The notes under the pieces were generated by a model. It did no database searches and was not told the origin of the DNA. It worked only from the letters and a program-made list of their open reading frames with translations. DNA of 6,800 nt from Deltaproteobacteria bacterium (GTDB taxonomy: Bacteria; Desulfobacterota; Deferrimicrobia; Deferrimicrobiales; Deferrimicrobiaceae). The stretch covers positions 1-6,800 of the forward strand of contig JAJZRM010000160.1 in the NCBI GenBank assembly GCA_021802685.1, given 5' to 3'. Below, piece after piece: positions 6,138 through 6,800 of this stretch. A program made the position numbers and the translations under genes. The first letter of the stretch is position 1, and every line of letters starts with the position of its first letter.

Positions 6138-6800
6138 ATGAGGTCCCCGGGATGCCGGCAACGGGTTTGGCGGCGGTTCATCCTTCTCGCCTCCGCGGTC
6201 GCGATGATTCCGACCGCGGCCGTCCAGGCGGCGAGCGTCCGGCTCGATGCGATTCCATCGCTGCGCATCGCGGAGGGCTGGTACTCCAATGTCTACAACG
6301 CGAGCGGCGACGAGGTGTCTTCACCCGGTACGCGGGTGTCGCCGGGAATCGCCTTCAAGTTCACCTCCGCGGACAATGTCACGCTCCATCTCTCGGGAAA
6401 TTACGAGAAGGTCTGGTACCACGATCCGGAGGCCGAGGAAGCGGATTACAACACCTGGTTTTTCCGGCTCGACTCCACCGGCGGTTGGAAACTGACGCCG
6501 ACCTTATCCATGCTGCCGTCCGTGTACTACGTCAACACCACCAACTCTTACCGGAGAGTGCAGTTGCTTCCCTCGGGGGACCCGTTGGTCCCGCCGGTCA
6601 CGATCACCAACTACGGGGACGTGAAGTCGCAGGATTTCGGCGGAGGATTGTCATTCGAATACCTCGTATCCCCCAATGTGTCCATGGGGCTCTCCGGGAA
6701 TTACGTCGAACGTCGATTTCCCGACGATAATGTCTCCGGATCCGGTTTGAAGGACTCGTCCCAGGCCGGCGGGGGCGTCTCGGTCTCCTACTCCGTTTCC
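6138..6800 (+). CDS. Probable outer-membrane beta-barrel protein (5' part, runs off window)
   Basis: An open frame of 221 codons with no stop before the window end, starting at the ATG directly after the OPX stop (TAAATG). No ribosome site is obvious, so translation may depend on the upstream gene. The N-terminus has a signal peptide: basic RQRVWRR, hydrophobic FILLASAVAMI, and AVQAA with cleavage around residue 31-32. After it come alternating hydrophobic/polar strands rich in aromatic residues and separated by polar turns, for example GIAFKFTSADNVTLHLSGNY, TWFFRLDS, WKLTPTLSMLPSVYYV, GGGLSFEYLV and NVSMGLSGNYV. This pattern is typical of outer-membrane beta-barrels, and such proteins (for example the PEP-CTERM-associated barrel family) often sit beside short OPX genes. 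The exact family cannot be named from this part. Overlapping frames in the same stretch have no such organisation. Confidence 0.8.
   Translation, partial: MRSPGCRQRVWRRFILLASAVAMIPTAAVQAASVRLDAIPSLRIAEGWYSNVYNASGDEVSSPGTRVSPGIAFKFTSADNVTLHLSGNYEKVWYHDPEAEEADYNTWFFRLDSTGGWKLTPTLSMLPSVYYVNTTNSYRRVQLLPSGDPLVPPVTITNYGDVKSQDFGGGLSFEYLVSPNVSMGLSGNYVERRFPDDNVSGSGLKDSSQAGGGVSVSYSVS

Noticed and set aside
6152..6730. Plus-strand frame of 192 codons starting just inside the barrel gene
   Set aside because: It is rich in Arg/Gly/His with no signal peptide. The frame beginning at 6138 has a signal peptide and beta-strand pattern and stays open to the window end.

Overview
The window is GC-rich, tightly packed and entirely plus-strand. 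It suggests a free-living Gram-negative bacterium, most likely a deltaproteobacterial (Desulfuromonadota-like) lineage. That rests on an NtrC-type sigma54 activator with a sigma54 promoter, outer-membrane export genes, and an elongator-type tRNA-Met whose stems and loops resemble those I recall from Geobacter relatives. The taxonomic guess is tentative.

Left part (1-2346): a probable three-gene transcription unit. It holds the C-terminal end of an M24 metallopeptidase (Xaa-Pro dipeptidase/aminopeptidase type), then a GTG-started isochorismatase-like cysteine hydrolase 13 nt later, then a secreted protein that overlaps the hydrolase by 4 nt. The secreted protein joins a TolB/CsgG-like N-terminal region to a region with three Asp-rich FG-GAP/VCBS calcium-binding-like motifs. 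A tandem 14-bp duplication follows its stop codon. No hairpin terminator was recognised.

Middle (2378-5378): a tRNA-Met(CAT) with encoded CCA sits behind a textbook sigma70 promoter (TTGACA, 16 bp, TATAAT). It is followed by a soluble REC-histidine kinase whose REC phosphoacceptor Asp is replaced by Glu. The kinase has an extended -10 box only 10 nt before its ATG and no Shine-Dalgarno sequence, so it may be leaderless. Next come 185 bp of AT-rich intergenic DNA with a near-consensus sigma54 -24/-12 promoter and an upstream inverted repeat, and then a full NtrC-type REC-AAA+-Fis activator with an intact GAFTGA loop. The kinase and activator are probably a cognate signalling pair, with the activator's own gene under sigma54 control.

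Right part (5466-6800): a short outer-membrane polysaccharide export (OPX/Wza-family) protein that stops right after its SLBB-like domain. It is followed with no gap (TAAATG) by a signal-peptide-bearing beta-strand-rich protein, probably an outer-membrane barrel, that runs off the window. This looks like the beginning of an exopolysaccharide or exosortase-type export cluster. The upstream regulators plausibly control it, and the OPX plus separate barrel could form a two-protein export portal.
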